From Hydrogenispora ethanolica (GTDB taxonomy: Bacteria > Bacillota > UBA4882 > UBA8346): a stretch of 64,000 nt of DNA. Below the pieces are notes generated by a model. The model did no database searches and was not told the DNA's origin. It saw nothing but the letters and a program-made list of their open reading frames with translations. The stretch is from assembly GCF_004340685.1 (NCBI RefSeq), contig NZ_SLUN01000034.1, positions 1 to 64,000 on the forward strand. The letters run 5' to 3'. Position 1 is the first letter of the stretch. The number at the start of each line of letters is the position of its first letter. Shown in pieces: positions 1 through 7,860 of this stretch. The position numbers were made by a program, and so were the translations under genes.

Positions 1-160
1 CCGGGGAGGGGACCGGGGAGAGGTCGCTTTTGGGCTTGCTTTATCTCTCTATTGATCTCCCAAAACCTTTTTGGTTCCGGCTTCGCCGGGATAGGATGAA
101 ATAAATTTCTTAACAAAGTTGCATTCCTAAAGCCGAATGCAAATGAAATGAAATCGGAAT

Positions 161-1372
161 TTAATTCAACTTATATAGCTCCAGCTCTCCTTGGAGGTGG
201 TCGATGAATTGTTTGGCGGTCCGGCCGGAGCGGCCGTTCTGAAAACGCTCCCATTGAATAGCCCGCTGATTCAGTTCGGCGGCCTCCAACCGGATCCCGC
301 GCTGGGCGGCAAGGCCTTGGACGATCGCCAGATACTCGGCTTGGTCGGGGCTGGAGAAAGTAATGGTCAGCCCGAAGCGATCGGCCAGGGATAGCTTTTC
401 CTGAACCGCATCGTTGAAATGGAGATCCTCGTCCCGTTCGGCCAGGGTTTCCCGGATCAGGTGCCGCCGGTTAGAGGTGGCGTAGATCAAAAGATTCTGG
501 GGCCGGCTGGCCAGTCCGCCCTCGAGAACGGCCTTCAAATGCTTATACTGGGACTCTGAAGATTCAAAGGAAAGATCGTCGACGAAAATGATAAACTTCA
601 ATCCCCGTTTGCTCAGCGGTTGCACCAACTCCGGGAAGTCTCCCAGATCGTCCTTGTTGACTTCGACCATCCGCAGGCCTTCGCCGGCCAGATGATTCCC
701 CAGGGCCTTCACCAGCGAGGATTTGCCGGTTCCCCGGTCGCCATAGAGCAGCACATTATTGGCAGGAAGACCTTTCAAGAATTGCTTAGTGTTCTGCAGT
801 AGCGCCTGTTTGTGGCTTTGATATCCGATCAACCCGTCCAAAGTGATCGGATCCGGGTGGCTGACCGGCCGCAGCTTTTTCGTTTTCGAGTTCCAGGCGA
901 ATGAAGCGTAGCTGCTGAATATGCCGGCGCCGTTCCGGGCATACCACGCGCCAAGCCAATGGAGGCAAGCGGAACAATCGCCGTCCATCAATGCTTGGAA
1001 TCCCGGATCCGGAGGCAAGGTTTCGCCGGCCGGCAGGCCAACCAGCTTTCCCGGTTGCCAGCGCAGCAGTCCGGCCAGGATCTGTAAGTCGGACAGGAAC
1101 GCGCTTTGAATGGCAGCTGGCAGGGAAACGGCCTGCTGTCTTTCAGCCGCCAGCGAAAAAAAGTTCTCATTCTTCTTAACCGCGGTCCACAGGTACTCAG
1201 CCCATGGGTTAGGGGAGTCCGGATATTGCTCAAGCAGCGTGCCGTACCAGCCGTTCAGGAAGGTGCCGGCGGCGGATTGAGTGAGCTCTTTCAGTAAAGG
1301 ATCGGCATTAAGGCTTCGGAGTAGGATCAGCTTTTGGAGGGACTCTTGAATCGGTTCGACATCGGTTAGCAA
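161..1372 (-). CDS. DUF815-family AAA+ ATPase
   Basis: This 403-residue protein matches the DUF815 ATP-binding family, whose members are predicted AAA+ ATPases of unknown cellular role. The N-terminal ~170 residues have no recognisable motif. The C-terminal half is a P-loop domain with Walker A GDRGTGKS at about residues 211-218 and a Walker B-like FIIFVDD at about 260-266, followed by a sensor-like stretch ending in TSNRRHL. The start is taken as TTG at 1372 because GGGTGATG lies just upstream on the minus strand. It is followed in the same direction by the LOG-family gene's upstream neighbourhood but is probably transcribed separately. Family assignment is firm; function is not known from sequence. 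Confidence 0.85.
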   Translation of the reverse strand: MLTDVEPIQESLQKLILLRSLNADPLLKELTQSAAGTFLNGWYGTLLEQYPDSPNPWAEYLWTAVKKNENFFSLAAERQQAVSLPAAIQSAFLSDLQILAGLLRWQPGKLVGLPAGETLPPDPGFQALMDGDCSACLHWLGAWYARNGAGIFSSYASFAWNSKTKKLRPVSHPDPITLDGLIGYQSHKQALLQNTKQFLKGLPANNVLLYGDRGTGKSSLVKALGNHLAGEGLRMVEVNKDDLGDFPELVQPLSKRGLKFIIFVDDLSFESSESQYKHLKAVLEGGLASRPQNLLIYATSNRRHLIRETLAERDEDLHFNDAVQEKLSLADRFGLTITFSSPDQAEYLAIVQGLAAQRGIRLEAAELNQRAIQWERFQNGRSGRTAKQFIDHLQGELELYKLN

Positions 1373-1455
1373 TTTTCATCACCCGGGGTTTAAATTCGCG
1401 GTCCCGGATCAAAAACCTGCCTCCCAACAGCATTTTTTATGGCAATGGCCCGGCG

Positions 1456-2187
1456 TCAGCAGGGCGCTTTCAGGAAGCCGTGCTCGCGGCTGTTGTCGAT
1501 GATGATTTGTGCTGCTTGAAGCGGATCGTCGACGACTCGCAGCAGAGCGAGATCGGCCCGGTCAATGCAGCCCTCGCTGAGCATCCGGTCCCGGATCCAA
1601 GCGATGAGGCCGTTCCAATACTCCGAGCTGTACAGGATAATCGGGAAATGATCGATCTTGTCGGTTTGAACCAGAGTCAACGCTTCGAAGAGTTCATCCA
1701 TAGTCCCAAAGCCGCCGGGGATGATCACAAAGGCGACCGCGTATTTGATGAACATCAGCTTGCGCACGAAGAAATAGCGGAACTTCAAGGCGATGGTCTG
1801 GTAGGGATTGGGGATGGGTTCCCGGGGCAGTTGAATGCCGCACCCCACCGAAGTACCCTGCGCTCGGTAAGCACCCCAATTGGCGGCTTCCATGATCCCG
1901 GGGCCGCCGCCGGAGATGACCGCAATGCCGGCGGTCGCCAGTTTTTCAGCGATGGTAACGGTCGCCTGGTAATACCGGTGGGACTCAGCGAAGCGGGCCG
2001 ACCCGAAGATGGCGGTGGCCGGTCCGATCTTGGAAAGGGCATCGAAGCCCTCTACCATCTCGCCCTGGATCCGCAAGATCCGCCAGGGATCTTCCTGGGT
2101 AAAATCGGCTTTGGGCGGACAGGGAGATTGGAGCAGTTCTTTGTCCTCGTTGTCGAGCCAGCCTTTCGGTTGCTGAAGTTGAATCAT
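1456..2187 (-). CDS. LOG-family (TIGR00730) Rossmann-fold protein
   Basis: This 243-residue cytosolic protein carries both hallmarks of the TIGR00730/LOG family: a glycine-rich SGGGPGIME at residues 92-100 and PGGFGTMDE at 157-165, the PGGxGTxxE motif that forms the active site. Characterised members hydrolyse nucleoside 5'-monophosphates of the cytokinin type to base and ribose phosphate (phosphoribohydrolase). Many bacterial members were formerly annotated as lysine decarboxylases, a label not supported by the motif. The length is normal to slightly long for the family. The ATG start is preceded by GGGGTGA on the minus strand. The physiological substrate in this organism is unknown. Confidence 0.88.
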   Translation of the reverse strand: MIQLQQPKGWLDNEDKELLQSPCPPKADFTQEDPWRILRIQGEMVEGFDALSKIGPATAIFGSARFAESHRYYQATVTIAEKLATAGIAVISGGGPGIMEAANWGAYRAQGTSVGCGIQLPREPIPNPYQTIALKFRYFFVRKLMFIKYAVAFVIIPGGFGTMDELFEALTLVQTDKIDHFPIILYSSEYWNGLIAWIRDRMLSEGCIDRADLALLRVVDDPLQAAQIIIDNSREHGFLKAPC

Positions 2188-2330
2188 GAAAAATCACCCC
2201 GTTGGTTATTGTAACCGGCCGGAACTAGAGTTAAACCCGGTATAAATCAGAAAGCAATTGCGCAGATTGATGGGGGAGTGGCAGAGACGCGCAAGCCGCC
2301 GTCGAAGCTGCCGAGAAAGGAGGAGATCGA

Positions 2331-2543
2331 GTGCCGAAAAACCAAAAACCAACTGCACCCGCAACGGGCGGCAAAGAGAAATTGAAGTGGGAGACCGCCA
2401 AAGAGTTGGGCCTGGATGACGATCTGGCCACGGGAGGCGATGAGCTGACCGTCCGGGAAGCCGGCAAGATCGGGGGCAATATGGTCAAAAAGCTAGTGGA
2501 AAAGGGGGAACAGGAGATCGCCAAAGAATCGGGAAGCGAATAA
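2331..2543 (+). CDS. Alpha/beta-type small acid-soluble spore protein
   Basis: A 70-residue protein beginning with GTG at 2331, placed about seven bases after a strong AAAGGAGGAG. It has the two conserved blocks of alpha/beta-type SASPs: LKWETAKELGL near residue 20 and a second block around residues 44-60 with EAGKIGGNMVKKLVE. These proteins coat and protect DNA in the dormant spore and are degraded by GPR protease on germination. The usual acidic/TS protease-site region between the blocks is less conserved here (DELTVRE). It is followed by a strong terminator and stands alone. The gene implies that the organism sporulates, and expression in the forespore from a sigma-G promoter would be expected, though none was identified. 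Confidence 0.85.
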   Translation: MPKNQKPTAPATGGKEKLKWETAKELGLDDDLATGGDELTVREAGKIGGNMVKKLVEKGEQEIAKESGSE

Positions 2544-2571
2544 AAAGGAAATAAATCGATCGTTTGAATCG

Positions 2572-2600
2572 GCAATCGCGAGGGCGATTGCATTTTTTTT
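2572..2600 (+). terminator. Rho-independent terminator of the SASP gene
   Basis: A perfect 8-bp stem GCAATCGC/GCGATTGC with a 4-nt loop is followed by an A and eight Ts, 28 bp after the SASP stop codon. Confidence 0.9.
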
Positions 2601-2714
2601 GTATTTTTATTGAATTCGAGCTAAAATGCTTTTCAGTTTCGAAATAACGCTAAAGGATTGGAAAAAAGATCCCGAAAATGTAGATAAGGTAAAGCGTGGA
2701 CAAGGAGGCTGAAT

Positions 2715-3800
2715 ATGCTCGTGAGAAACATCGGCATTGATCTGGGGTTCGGGTTTGTCAAAGCCACTGACGGCGAGAGAGACTTCATATTTCCGAGCGT
2801 AGTCGGGGCCGGCCAGGAGTTGACCTACCGGTCGGAATTGACTACCTATGTCGATCCCATTGTGAATCTGGCGGTAGTGATTGACGGAAAGCGATACTTC
2901 GTCGGTGAGCTGGCGATTCGGCAGAGTGAGATTCGCAGCCGTTCCATGAGTGACAATCATGCGCAGGAGAAAAACACCAAGATTCTGCTCTTAACCGCTT
3001 TGGCCCTCTACGTTCAGGGCAAAAGCGAAGAGTTCAACGTAGTGACCGGCTTGCCCCCGGGGTATTATCTCGCCAACAAAGAGATCCTGGCCGACCTGAT
3101 CAAGGGGAGACATACCGTCCATCTGAATATTGACGGGGTCGCTCAGGAAAAGGTGATCGTCGTCAATAATGTGAAGATCATACCGCAGCCTTTGGGTACG
3201 CTCTTTGACAAGATCTTCGACGAACGCGGGGTTATTCGCGATAAGGATCTGGCCCGTTCGAAAGTGGGCATTATCGATATCGGCTTCCGGACGACCGATT
3301 TTGCCTGGGTGGATAAGCTGGAGTATATCGATAAGCTCGGCCACACCAATACGACGGCCATGTCCAAAGTCTACGCCATCATCTCCGAGTCACTGCATAA
3401 TAAATTTCGGATCTACAAGGAAGACTACGACCTTGAGGAAGTCGTTCAAAAAGCCCGGATCAAGGTGGACGGCGAGTTTTACTCGCTGGAGCAGGTGAAG
3501 CAAGAAGCCTACGAGCAACTGACCGCCAAGATCCTCACCGAGATGAACTCCATTTGGGACAAACGGATGCTGGATGGCATCCTCATCTCCGGCGGCGGCG
3601 GAAGCGCACTGGCCGAATATCTGCTCCCGGAATTGAAGATCGCCACTCTGGTGGAGAATTCCCAGACCGCCAATGTCCACGGTTACTTGAAACTGGGCCA
3701 TAAACTGTTCGGCTATACCGAGAATCCGTCCCACGGCGGCAGTGAGAATGCCTCGCGTTTTTCGGCGGCGGCTCTGAAGACGGCTTTTGACGAAGGATAG
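2715..3800 (+). CDS. ParM/StbA-like actin-family ATPase
   Basis: This 361-residue protein belongs to the ParM/StbA branch of bacterial actins. The phosphate-1 motif IGIDLGFGFVKA is at residues 6-17, the phosphate-2 motif DIGFRTTD at 188-195 and the adenosine motif ILISGGGG at about 289-296. Plasmid ParM polymerises into filaments that push apart centromere (parC) sites bound by the adaptor ParR. Here the gene appears chromosomal, next to a spore gene, and no ParR-like ribbon-helix-helix ORF is visible beside it. The ATG start follows ACAAGGAGG closely. A terminator ends the transcript about 65 bp downstream, and a 21-bp-period repeat array (3945-4154) follows. Whether that array acts as a centromere-like partner is speculation. 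Confidence 0.85.
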   Translation: MLVRNIGIDLGFGFVKATDGERDFIFPSVVGAGQELTYRSELTTYVDPIVNLAVVIDGKRYFVGELAIRQSEIRSRSMSDNHAQEKNTKILLLTALALYVQGKSEEFNVVTGLPPGYYLANKEILADLIKGRHTVHLNIDGVAQEKVIVVNNVKIIPQPLGTLFDKIFDERGVIRDKDLARSKVGIIDIGFRTTDFAWVDKLEYIDKLGHTNTTAMSKVYAIISESLHNKFRIYKEDYDLEEVVQKARIKVDGEFYSLEQVKQEAYEQLTAKILTEMNSIWDKRMLDGILISGGGGSALAEYLLPELKIATLVENSQTANVHGYLKLGHKLFGYTENPSHGGSENASRFSAAALKTAFDEG

Positions 3801-3861
3801 GTTCTTACCCCGGCATTCAGCCGGGGAGAGTTGATCGGATCAGATTCAATAGGATTCACTG

Positions 3862-3892
3862 TGCCTTTTCGGAAACGGAAAGGCATTTTTTC
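3862..3892 (+). terminator. Terminator of the ParM-like gene
   Basis: TGCCTTTTCGG/CGGAAAGGCA-type hairpin followed by ATTTTTTCT. A second GC-only hairpin (CCCCGGC/GCCGGGG, 3808-3826) without a T-run lies immediately after the stop codon. Confidence 0.85.
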
Positions 3893-3944
3893 TGGCCCGC
3901 CGGGGTCCGGTAACGACCGGAAGCCTATCCCAGAGACCTGGAAA

Positions 3945-4154
3945 GCCTCCCGTGGCTCCATCCAACCGTCCGGGGACTTGGGACCGCCGTCTGAAGGCTT
4001 CGGCGATCCGTCCGAAGGTTCGGGCAGTCCTTCCTAAGCTTTCAGACGGCCGGCCAAATCCTCCGGACGGTGCTCCGAAGCTTCCGGCAATCCTTCCGAG
4101 GTTTTCCGACGGTTTTCCGGAGAGTCCGGCAAACCCTTCGAAGTCTCCGGAAAA
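3945..4154. repeat. Degenerate 21-bp-period array R1
   Basis: About ten consecutive 21-bp units without any length slip, with unit starts at 3945, 3966, 3987 and every 21 bp onward. The best-conserved units carry the dyad CCGAAGGTTCGG or variants such as CCGAAGCTTCCGG. Sequence identity between units is low, but register is exact. The reading frames stay open across part of it because 21 is divisible by three, giving artificial heptad-repeat ORFs with no ribosome site. The rest of the 3801-4398 gap holds the parM terminators, a GC-rich stretch and the deoR promoter. Confidence 0.8.
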
Positions 4155-4340
4155 CAGGGAAGGGACGATCACCGGGCCCACCGGGGGAATAGCCCGGGTT
4201 CCGGGATAACAGGCGGGGACGCAACCTCCGGGGGGCTCGATTCACCGGAACAATTTCAGAGGCGAGCGGGCGATAGCGCGGTTCAAATTTGCCGGCGTAC
4301 AAAATCCCTGCAAATCGCCTTCAAAAAAAATTAAACATCG

Positions 4341-4383
4341 GCAAATGAAATCAATTGACAACAAACGAAAGCAAACGTAAAAT
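4341..4383 (+). promoter_or_regulatory. Promoter and phased DeoR-type operator repeats
   Basis: TTGACA at 4355-4360 and TAAAAT at 4378-4383 are separated by exactly 17 bp, 15 bp before the regulator gene. Three direct repeats of the form CAAAYGAAA/CAAACGTAA begin at 4342, 4362 and 4372, so they fall on one face of the helix (20- and 10-bp spacing) and cover the promoter. Such 10-bp direct repeats are typical operators of DeoR-family sugar regulators, so autoregulation of the galactose cluster is likely. Confidence 0.7.
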
Positions 4384-4398
4384 GGAATTGGAGGAACA

Positions 4399-5163
4399 AT
4401 GATGTTTCCGGAAGAACGCCAGTCCAAGATTTTGGATATCCTAAGTAAGCAGGGCCGCTGCCTGGTCGGAGCTCTGGCACAAGAACTCGGTGTTTCGATG
4501 GTCACGGTCCGCCAGGATCTGGACCTTTTGGAACGCCGCGGTTTACTCCGGCGGACGCACGGCGGGGCCATTTTAAATGCCAAGACCGGATTCGAGCGGC
4601 CTTTTCAGATCGAGGAGACCTCTTTCAAGACCGAAAAGGAACGGATTGCGGCCGCCGCTGTGAAGGAAGTAAGCTCCGGCGACACCGTCATCCTCGATGT
4701 GGGAACCACCACCACCGAGGTGGCGCGGTTGCTCAAGAAGCACCGTGATTTGACCGTGGTCACCAACGCGGTGAATATCGCTCTCATCCTGGAGGATAAC
4801 CCCGACATCACTACAGTGGTCACGGGCGGAACGCTCCGCGCCAAACAGCATTCGCTGGTCAACCCTTACGCGGAGTTGATTCTGGAGAAGATCAACGCCG
4901 ATCTGGCCTTTATCGGAGTGAGCGGCGTGGCGGCCGATTATGGATATACCAATGTCAATCTGGCCGAAGCCGAACTGAAGTCGCTATTTTTTCGCAAAGC
5001 CCGCCGCCGGATCGTCTTGGCGGACTCCAGCAAGATCGGGAATGTGGCCCGGGCCAAGGTGGCCGACCTGCTGGAGGCGGACCGGCTGATCACCGATCGC
5101 TCCGCCAATGCCGAGGAGGTAGCCCGCCTTCGCGAACGCGGTCTGGAGGTTCAGCTGGTGTAA
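4399..5163 (+). CDS. DeoR/GlpR-family sugar-operon repressor
   Basis: A 254-residue transcriptional regulator of the DeoR family. The N-terminal winged helix-turn-helix covers about residues 4-60 and includes the family signature around SMVTVRQDLDLLERRGLLRRTHGG. It is followed by a DeoR C-terminal sensor domain with DVGTTTTEVA and ADSSKIG, which binds phosphorylated sugars in known relatives. The start could be ATG 4399 or 4402; both follow GGAGGAAC. It heads the cluster containing galT, galK and pfkA, so a galactose-pathway intermediate such as galactose 1-phosphate or tagatose phosphate is the likely inducer. The phased repeats over its own promoter suggest autoregulation. This is the expected length for the family. 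Confidence 0.9.
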   Translation: MMFPEERQSKILDILSKQGRCLVGALAQELGVSMVTVRQDLDLLERRGLLRRTHGGAILNAKTGFERPFQIEETSFKTEKERIAAAAVKEVSSGDTVILDVGTTTTEVARLLKKHRDLTVVTNAVNIALILEDNPDITTVVTGGTLRAKQHSLVNPYAELILEKINADLAFIGVSGVAADYGYTNVNLAEAELKSLFFRKARRRIVLADSSKIGNVARAKVADLLEADRLITDRSANAEEVARLRERGLEVQLV

Positions 5164-5195
5164 GCCGGCGTTCCATAAATAATGAGGTGAATAGA

Positions 5196-5345
5196 TTGGA
5201 GCAAGCGCAAGCCGATTTCGTCAAAAAAACCATTACTCTGCCGGATGGGCGGTATATGGTGCTTTATGATTTCGCCCCCATTCCGGGCGGCGGAGGCGAA
5301 GCAAAACCGGGACCCAACGCGGCACCCGCAGCAAAGGAGCAATGA
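5196..5345 (+). CDS. Small conserved-looking ORF upstream of galT
   Basis: A 49-codon ORF begins with TTG at 5196, nine bases after AGGTGA, and ends with TGA at 5343-5345, four bases before the galT start. Its own 3' end contains the galT ribosome site (AAAGGAG), so the two would be translationally coupled. The N-terminal half reads like a compact strand-rich domain with LPDGRYMVLYDFAP; the C-terminal half is a low-complexity Gly/Pro/Ala tail. No function is recognised. The tight packing between the DeoR gene and galT argues that it is real; homologue searches of short gal-operon ORFs would settle it. Confidence 0.55.
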   Translation: MEQAQADFVKKTITLPDGRYMVLYDFAPIPGGGGEAKPGPNAAPAAKEQ

Positions 5346-5349
5346 CTGA

Positions 5350-6351
5350 ATGTCCGAACTACGTTGGCACCCCTTTCTGGAGGAATGGGTCATTACGGCG
5401 ACCCACCGTCAGGAACGTACTTTCATGCCGCCGGCCGATTATTGTCCGCTTTGTCCCACCCAGCCGGGTGGATTTCCAACCGAGATTCCCCAGTCCGAAT
5501 TCGATATCGTGGTCTTTGAAAATAAATTCCCGTCCCTGCAGCAGAACCCCCCGGAACCCAGCGTGGCTCCGACGCCGTTTTCTCCGGTCGCGCCGGCCCG
5601 GGGCATCTGTGAAGTGGTTGTCTACTCTCAGGAGCACCGGAGTTCTTTGGCGACGATGCCTTGGCCCAAAATTGAGAATCTGATCCGGGTTTGGCAGGAT
5701 CGCTATACCGACCTGGGGGCCAAGGATTATGTCCAATATGTCTTGATCTTTGAGAATAAAGGCGAACCGGTGGGCGTAACCCTGCACCATCCCCATGGCC
5801 AGATTTATGCTTTTCCGTATATCCCGCCGAAGATCGAAAAAGAACTGGCCGCCTCCGGGAAATATTATCAAAAGACCGGGAAATGCCTTTTCTGCGACAC
5901 CGTCGCGGACGAACTCTCCGACGGCCGGCGGATTGTCCTGGAGAGCGAGAAGTTTGTGGCTTTCATCCCGTTCTTCGCGCGGTACCCCTATGAGGTGTAC
6001 CTGGCTCCGAAACGGCACCTGGCTTCGTTCGCCGAATTGCAGGCGGACGACCGCCGCGATCTGGCCTTGATCCTGAAAGCGTTGTTGCTGAAGTACGATA
6101 AGCTCTTCGACTTTTCGTTCCCGTATATCATGGTGATTCACCAGGCCCCCACCGATGGCGGGAGCTATCCCGATTATCACCTGCATTTTGAGTTTTATCC
6201 GCCCCATCGGACCGCCACCAAGCTGAAGTATTTGGCGGGAGTGGAGTCCGGCGCCGGCAGCTACATCAATGATACGCTGGCCGAGGAGAAAGCAGCCGAA
6301 CTCCGGGCTATCGGGCCGCAAAGCGTGGCGGAGATTTTGGATCTGAAGTGA
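5350..6351 (+). CDS. galT: Galactose-1-phosphate uridylyltransferase
   Basis: This 333-residue Leloir-pathway enzyme exchanges UMP between UDP-glucose and galactose 1-phosphate. The HIT-superfamily active site is visible as HPHGQ at residues 147-151, with the nucleophilic histidine that becomes uridylylated. A zinc-type CxxC pair (YCPLCP, residues 32 and 35) lies near the N-terminus and CLFCD follows in the second half-domain. The C-terminal half carries the second HIT-like repeat with HQAPTDG and HLHFEF. The length is typical of the class I family. The ATG start is set by AAAGGAGC, which sits in the preceding small ORF. It lies immediately upstream of galK, forming the core of the galactose operon. 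Confidence 0.96.
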   Translation: MSELRWHPFLEEWVITATHRQERTFMPPADYCPLCPTQPGGFPTEIPQSEFDIVVFENKFPSLQQNPPEPSVAPTPFSPVAPARGICEVVVYSQEHRSSLATMPWPKIENLIRVWQDRYTDLGAKDYVQYVLIFENKGEPVGVTLHHPHGQIYAFPYIPPKIEKELAASGKYYQKTGKCLFCDTVADELSDGRRIVLESEKFVAFIPFFARYPYEVYLAPKRHLASFAELQADDRRDLALILKALLLKYDKLFDFSFPYIMVIHQAPTDGGSYPDYHLHFEFYPPHRTATKLKYLAGVESGAGSYINDTLAEEKAAELRAIGPQSVAEILDLK

Positions 6352-6462
6352 ACGTGGCCGTAGCGGATCGCCTGCCTCGGCGGCCCGCAGGATGGCCCGG
6401 AACCGGCTGGGCATGTCGGTCCGACAGGATTCCGAGTATATCTGAGATAAAGGGTGTCAGAG

Positions 6463-7635
6463 ATGAATCAAAAGCTGCGCAAGACAGTAGCCGAACAATT
6501 GGTACGAACCTTCGGGCCGGGGGAGCCGCTGATTCTGGGCCGGGCGCCGGGGCGGGTGAATCTCATCGGAGAGCACACCGATTATAATGATGGTTTCGTC
6601 TTCCCGATGGCCCTCGATTTTGAGATCGTGGTCGCGGGGCGGCGGCGCGCCGACCGGACCGTCCGGCTTTTGGCGGTCGATCTCCGGGAGAAAGTGGAGT
6701 TTTCGCTGGCCGAGCCGATCGTTTTCGATGAGCATTTCGGCTGGAGCAATTATCTGCGCGGCGTTCTGAAGCTGTTGCAGCAGAGCGGAGCGGAATTGCC
6801 AGGAATGGAACTGGCCTTTGCCGGAGACGTTCCCTTGGGGTCGGGCTTAAGCTCGTCGGCTGCCTTGGAGGTGGCGACGGCCATCGTCGTGCAGCGGATG
6901 ACCGGCTTTGGGATCGAGCGTCCCGCCCTGGCCAAACTCTGTCAGCGGGCCGAGAATGAGTTTGTGGGAATGAACTGCGGCATTATGGATCAATTCATTT
7001 CGATGATGGGGGAGCAGGATCACGCGCTTTTCCTGGATTGCCGGTCGTTGGAATACCGGCAGATTCCGCTGGAATTGGGAGCGTACCGCATCGTGGTCTG
7101 CCACAGCGGCGTCAAGCATTCCTTGGTCGAATCCGAATACAACCGCCGCCGCCAGGAGTGCGAGGCGGGGGTGCGGGTTCTGGCCGCTCATTTTCCGGAA
7201 ATTAAAGCCTTGCGCGACGCCCGCCCCGAACAGCTTGTCGCTTGCCAAAACGAACTGGATCCGGTGGTTTACCGCCGTTGTCGCCACGTGATCTCCGAGG
7301 ACGCCAGGGTGCTGGAGAGCATTCAGGCGTTGAATCATGGAGATTTGGTCCGCTTCGGCCAGATGATGAATGAATCCCACGATTCATTGCGGGACTTGTA
7401 CGAAGTCAGCTGCTCGGAGATCGATCTGCTGGTGGAGCTGGCCCGCCAGGTTCCGGGAGTCCTGGGAGCGCGAATCACCGGCGGCGGCTTTGGCGGCTGC
7501 ACCGTGAATTTGGTGGCCGAGGAAGCGGTGGACCGTTTTACGGAACGGATTTGCCGATTATACCGTGAAAAGACCGGGATCGATGCTCGGATCTTTATCA
7601 GCAAGGCGGCGGACGGCGCTCAGATTATCGAGTAG
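6463..7635 (+). CDS. galK: Galactokinase
   Basis: This 390-residue GHMP-family kinase phosphorylates alpha-D-galactose to galactose 1-phosphate with ATP in the cytosol. The N-terminal galactokinase signature GRVNLIGEHTDYNDG is present around residues 24-38, the GHMP ATP loop GLSSSAALE around 125-135, and the third GHMP motif GARITGGGFGGC near 337-348. The start is placed at ATG 6463 because AAAGGG ends eight bases upstream; an in-frame GTG at 6454 overlaps that ribosome site and is less likely. It is separated from galT by about 110 bp and is probably cotranscribed with it. The length is normal. Confidence 0.96.
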   Translation: MNQKLRKTVAEQLVRTFGPGEPLILGRAPGRVNLIGEHTDYNDGFVFPMALDFEIVVAGRRRADRTVRLLAVDLREKVEFSLAEPIVFDEHFGWSNYLRGVLKLLQQSGAELPGMELAFAGDVPLGSGLSSSAALEVATAIVVQRMTGFGIERPALAKLCQRAENEFVGMNCGIMDQFISMMGEQDHALFLDCRSLEYRQIPLELGAYRIVVCHSGVKHSLVESEYNRRRQECEAGVRVLAAHFPEIKALRDARPEQLVACQNELDPVVYRRCRHVISEDARVLESIQALNHGDLVRFGQMMNESHDSLRDLYEVSCSEIDLLVELARQVPGVLGARITGGGFGGCTVNLVAEEAVDRFTERICRLYREKTGIDARIFISKAADGAQIIE

Positions 7636-7704
7636 CCTTTTGAATAGGACCGCGGGGTTATCCCTTTCGATAACGAACCAATCCGTAAGCAACATTGAGC
7701 GCAA

Positions 7705-7840
7705 CTTAGAAGCCATGTGATAAAGTCTTTTGAATCGGAAATCAGCTTGCAAAAAGGTTTAAAAAAGACTTTATCATTTGCTTCATGCAATCGCTGTGAC
7801 TCTTCCGGCTTTTAGCCGGGTTTATCACAGCTCTTTTAGA
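7705..7840 (-). repeat. Dispersed ~135-bp inverted-repeat element, copy E (diverged)
   Basis: The first part (TTAGAAGCCATGTGATAAAGTC) and last part (GGGTTTATCACAG, then CTTTTAGAA) match the ends of the four better copies in inverted orientation, and GTGATAAAGTC/GACTTTATCA form the internal hairpin arms. The middle has diverged. It lies between galK and pfkA. No ORF is inside. Confidence 0.75.
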
Positions 7841-7860
7841 AGGTTAGGTGATGAAAAACG

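Noticed and set aside
1-160. Gene remnant at the window start
   Set aside because: No open frame with a start or recognisable domain; it appears to be intergenic DNA.
3846-4209. ORFs through array R1 (both strands) giving heptad-repeat proteins
   Set aside because: The period of 21 keeps frames open by itself; there is no ribosome site, the frames are open on both strands and the non-coding sister array R4 has stops.
5359-6414. 351-codon minus-strand ORF opposite galT
   Set aside because: Antisense shadow of galT with no recognisable domain or ribosome site.
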